From Porites lobata (taxonomy: Eukaryota > Cnidaria > Anthozoa > Scleractinia > Poritidae), in assembly GCA_942486035.1 (NCBI GenBank), contig CALNXK010000043.1, positions 796,501-860,500 on the forward strand: 64,000 bases of DNA. Direction: 5' to 3'. The notes below the pieces were generated by a model. It ran no database searches and was not told the origin of the DNA. It saw nothing but the letters and a program-made list of their open reading frames with translations. Shown in pieces: positions 61,611-64,000 of this stretch (position 1 is the first letter of the stretch; the number at the start of each line of letters is the position of its first letter). The translations under genes and the position numbers were made by a program.

Positions 61611-62010
61611 TGCTTTATTTTATTTTATTTTATTACCTTCGCTTACATAATATAAAATTGATACATTCAATCATGCAGGTAATCAAACAAAGTAACAAAG
61701 AAAAAGTTTCAGGGATTCCGCAACAGCGTGAGCCAGTTACTGCGGGCCCAGAAAATTAAAAAATATAAGAATAGCCCAGTAAAAATACATAATCACAAAA
61801 CTAAAAGCAACACGAGACAGGCTGGCGAAACTACGACACTTTTTACATTTAAGACAGACAGACTTAAAAATGCGGGGATTTTCACAGTAATTAATACTCT
61901 ACTATAGTCTGTTTAAAATCATTCAGGACGTTCATGCGCAAGTTCAGTTCATCAGCAACAACGTTCCAGACGCGTATACATCTGCATGATGATATAAAAC
62001 TTTTGATCGA
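61611..62010 (-). mobile_element. 3' end of a non-LTR retrotransposon (LINE)
   Basis: On the - strand an open stretch reads SFISSCRCIRVWNVVADELN and continues to NDFKQTIVEY and a TAA at 61,893-61,891. This is the WN...L.....FK..L pattern seen at the C-terminus of CR1/L2-type reverse-transcriptase ORFs. About 250 bp of 3' UTR and a TAAAA-type repeat tail (61,611-61,640) follow. The element is 5'-truncated, with no RT core. It lies about 430 bp upstream of GPCR copy 2. Confidence 0.6.
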
Positions 62011-62440
62011 TAATTAAGTTGCTGTCTCACATTTAGGCTCTACGAAGATTTACGTCTATCCATGAAAGAAATTGTGCAGGAAAAAGGCAATTCGAGAGTA
62101 TATTTAGTGGCATGTCTCTGTGTCCTTTTACTTATTAGGCGAAAAAAAATTGTGTTCACTGCGAGGGCTTTATTACGAAAATGGCCCTATGTTTTCAGTT
62201 TCGTTGTAGGTAATTTTGGTTTGGGTGTCACCTGCTAAGATAACCGTCAATATTTGACGGTATGATACAGAAAGTGCCGACGTTCGAATTAAGACACTTA
62301 GGCCAGGCTTCATGAACTCAATTGGTTCTCTAAAATTGAAATTTATTCAAAACCGGTCAATATCAATATCACTTTCAGTCTGCCTCACATTTCGGCAAAG
62401 AATTCGAAAACCATTGCCGGCATAAGAAAGCCTTTGCATC

Positions 62441-63505
62441 ATGAACGTGACAGCAACCACAATCGAAGTCTTCGCCCAGCAATTGAAAAGCCGAACAACT
62501 GTGGTTCAAATGGTAGAATCCTTTTTCCTGTTAATGATCAACCTTGTCTCCTTCCTTGGAAATCTATTACTTGGAATCGCGGTCATCAAAAACCCGAATC
62601 TTCGTAGAACTATTCCCAACATGTACATTATATCTTTGGCTGTTTCCGACTTCTTAATGTCATTGCTGGGGACTCCGTTTTCAGTAGCCTCTCTTATCAC
62701 AGGAAAATGGCCGTTCAATAATCTCACTTGCCAGTTTCAAGGATTCTGGATCCTTTTCATGTGCGCCGTGTCTTTGCAGACTCTAGCCGTCACCGCTGTG
62801 AACAGATATTTCCTAGTTGTTCGTTCTCGCGTGTTGTATCAGAAAATTTTCAATATGAAGACAACAAAAATAACAATTGCAATTCTGTGGGTCATGGCTC
62901 TCTTTGCACCCCTTCCGTATGTCGTTGCTGGCCACGATTTTTTTTTTCACACTGGCAAAGTCTTTTGCGCTCATAACGCGGAATCGTTGTACAAAGGCTA
63001 CGGAGCTTATTTGGTTCTCGTTTATGTAGCCATTCCTTTAATCATCATTTTAACTTGTTATACAAGAGTTTTTATCGCAGTGCGGAAACACAACTTAAAC
63101 TTTCGTCCCCGAATCCGCTCTAATGGCAAGAGCGGCAAGAACTCCTCGAACAGCTGCCTTTCGGTTGAAGAAGTAAACGTGACATATATTCTGCTGGTTG
63201 TCGTCATAGGTTTTCTAACCTGCTGGACACCTGTTTTAGTCATTGATATGATCGATTTTATAAACGGAGATTGGAAGCTCAAGCGACCAGTCTATGTGAG
63301 CTACACCTGTCTTGCCACTGCCAGCACTTCACTCAACCCCATCATATACGGAGTCATGAACCGAACCTTCCGTTCGGAATACTTGAAGATTTTTGGGGTT
63401 GTTAAAAGTTGGAAGTTTAGTACAACGCCAACAAATTCGGACTATGGAAATGAGCCAGTGCGAACAGATAATGGCCCTAAAAATAACAACACAACTCAAC
63501 TTTAG
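62441..63505 (+). CDS. class A GPCR, melatonin-receptor-like orphan (copy 2)
   Basis: Single-exon 354-aa receptor starting MNVTATTIEVF; an in-frame TAA six codons upstream fixes this start. N3 is an N-glycosylation site. Landmarks: N41 in TM1 (GNLLLG), D70 in TM2 (LAVSDF), C97 and C176 for the extracellular disulfide, NRY at 121-123, CWTP at 261-264, NPIIYG at 299-304. It is very close to the receptor encoded at 30,389-31,534 through all seven helices. It differs by a shorter, Ser/Lys-rich loop 3 and an unrelated Asn-rich tail ending NNNTTQL. The ligand is unknown; NRY instead of DRY points toward melatonin-like or related cnidarian orphan receptors. Confidence 0.92.
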   Translation: MNVTATTIEVFAQQLKSRTTVVQMVESFFLLMINLVSFLGNLLLGIAVIKNPNLRRTIPNMYIISLAVSDFLMSLLGTPFSVASLITGKWPFNNLTCQFQGFWILFMCAVSLQTLAVTAVNRYFLVVRSRVLYQKIFNMKTTKITIAILWVMALFAPLPYVVAGHDFFFHTGKVFCAHNAESLYKGYGAYLVLVYVAIPLIIILTCYTRVFIAVRKHNLNFRPRIRSNGKSGKNSSNSCLSVEEVNVTYILLVVVIGFLTCWTPVLVIDMIDFINGDWKLKRPVYVSYTCLATASTSLNPIIYGVMNRTFRSEYLKIFGVVKSWKFSTTPTNSDYGNEPVRTDNGPKNNNTTQL

Positions 63506-63632
63506 AGAAAAACTGCCTTACTTATTTTAATCAGGTCGAGCGTGAGAATCGAAAAGTATATCAGAACTTCCTGTATTATCATCTATTAATAACTCCAATC
63601 TAGTCTGAGGAAAAATTAGCAAATCAAAGCGC

Positions 63633-63638
63633 AATAAA
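63633..63638 (+). terminator. polyadenylation signal for GPCR copy 2
   Basis: AATAAA lies 128 bp after the stop codon in AT-rich sequence. Nothing else is recognised from here to the window end. Confidence 0.5.
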
Positions 63639-64000
63639 GTAGACTAATATTATTCTTGATCGCAAAATTCACAGTGGTGCAGGAAGTTCCTTTTCGAAAG
63701 AAGTATATGCACTGCTTCATCCTTTTGAAAAGGTTAGCTGGTATAAAATAATATTGTTCTGGAAAAAGTAAATCTTAAGTGTACACAGCAATCTTTCTTT
63801 TGCAAAGGAGCTCGGTTTTTAATATGAACTAATCTTGGTCATGATGTAGCAATTTCAGCATTTTTTTAAAACTTTTTTGAAAGCATTATTGTTAGTCTCT
63901 TTATCCTTGGAAGTTTTAAAACAGCAAGACATCCAGATCGATGGCATTTTTTTTCTAAAACAGGCATAGTTACCTTGTATAATTATGTTCTTCTAATCAT

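Overview
This is eukaryotic DNA, almost certainly from an anthozoan cnidarian and most plausibly a stony coral. Genes are split by GT-AG introns and the base composition is AT-rich. There is a nuclear tRNA-Ala(AGC). The window is crowded with short palindromic DNA transposons (MITEs) of types I associate with coral genomes, for example the family with termini CATTATACGTTTCTGGGAAA at 35.7 kb and the AGCCTGCG... families. The species assignment is inference; no species-specific sequence was recognised.

Layout. (1) 0.8-11.6 kb, + strand: the 3' two-thirds of a TMEM131 homologue (12 exons, 1,276 codons, 5' exons outside the window). It is a single-pass ER protein linked to collagen secretion in animals. 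(2) 11.7-14.3 kb: downstream sequence made largely of back-to-back MITEs. (3) 17.5 kb, - strand: a tRNA-Ala gene, divergent from (4) 17.7-24.7 kb, + strand: a complete 10-exon DHHC palmitoyltransferase of the ZDHHC2/15/20 group (367 aa). (5) 25-30 kb: MITEs and decayed repeats. (6) 30.4-31.5 kb, - strand: an intronless class A GPCR, melatonin-receptor-like in its NRY motif. (7) 34.6-42.4 kb, - strand: a seven-exon gene I assembled from splice signals. It encodes a 267-aa secreted cysteine-rich protein with three tandem cystine-knot-like modules. (8) 41.9-50.6 kb: the 5' end of that gene is duplicated. One copy of its signal-peptide exon at 50.2 kb is broken, and a >1 kb inverted repeat lies between (44.0-45.25 / 47.4-48.6 kb). 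(9) 52.1-58.35 kb: a nested tandem array of about 471-488-bp units dense in CACGTG palindromes, with a higher-order duplication of about 2.4 kb and two transposons copied along with it. (10) 58.4-62.2 kb: MITEs and the 3' end of a LINE. (11) 62.4-63.5 kb, + strand: a second intronless GPCR, a close paralogue of the first but in opposite orientation.

The genes do not form a pathway. TMEM131 and the DHHC enzyme are housekeeping secretory-system proteins. The two GPCRs are a local duplicate pair, and the cysteine-rich gene sits between them. The most unusual items are the three-module cysteine-knot gene with its pseudogenised upstream copy, the E-box-rich higher-order satellite, and the long inverted repeat. 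No computation was run: exon borders come from reading splice sites and checking that phases and total lengths close.
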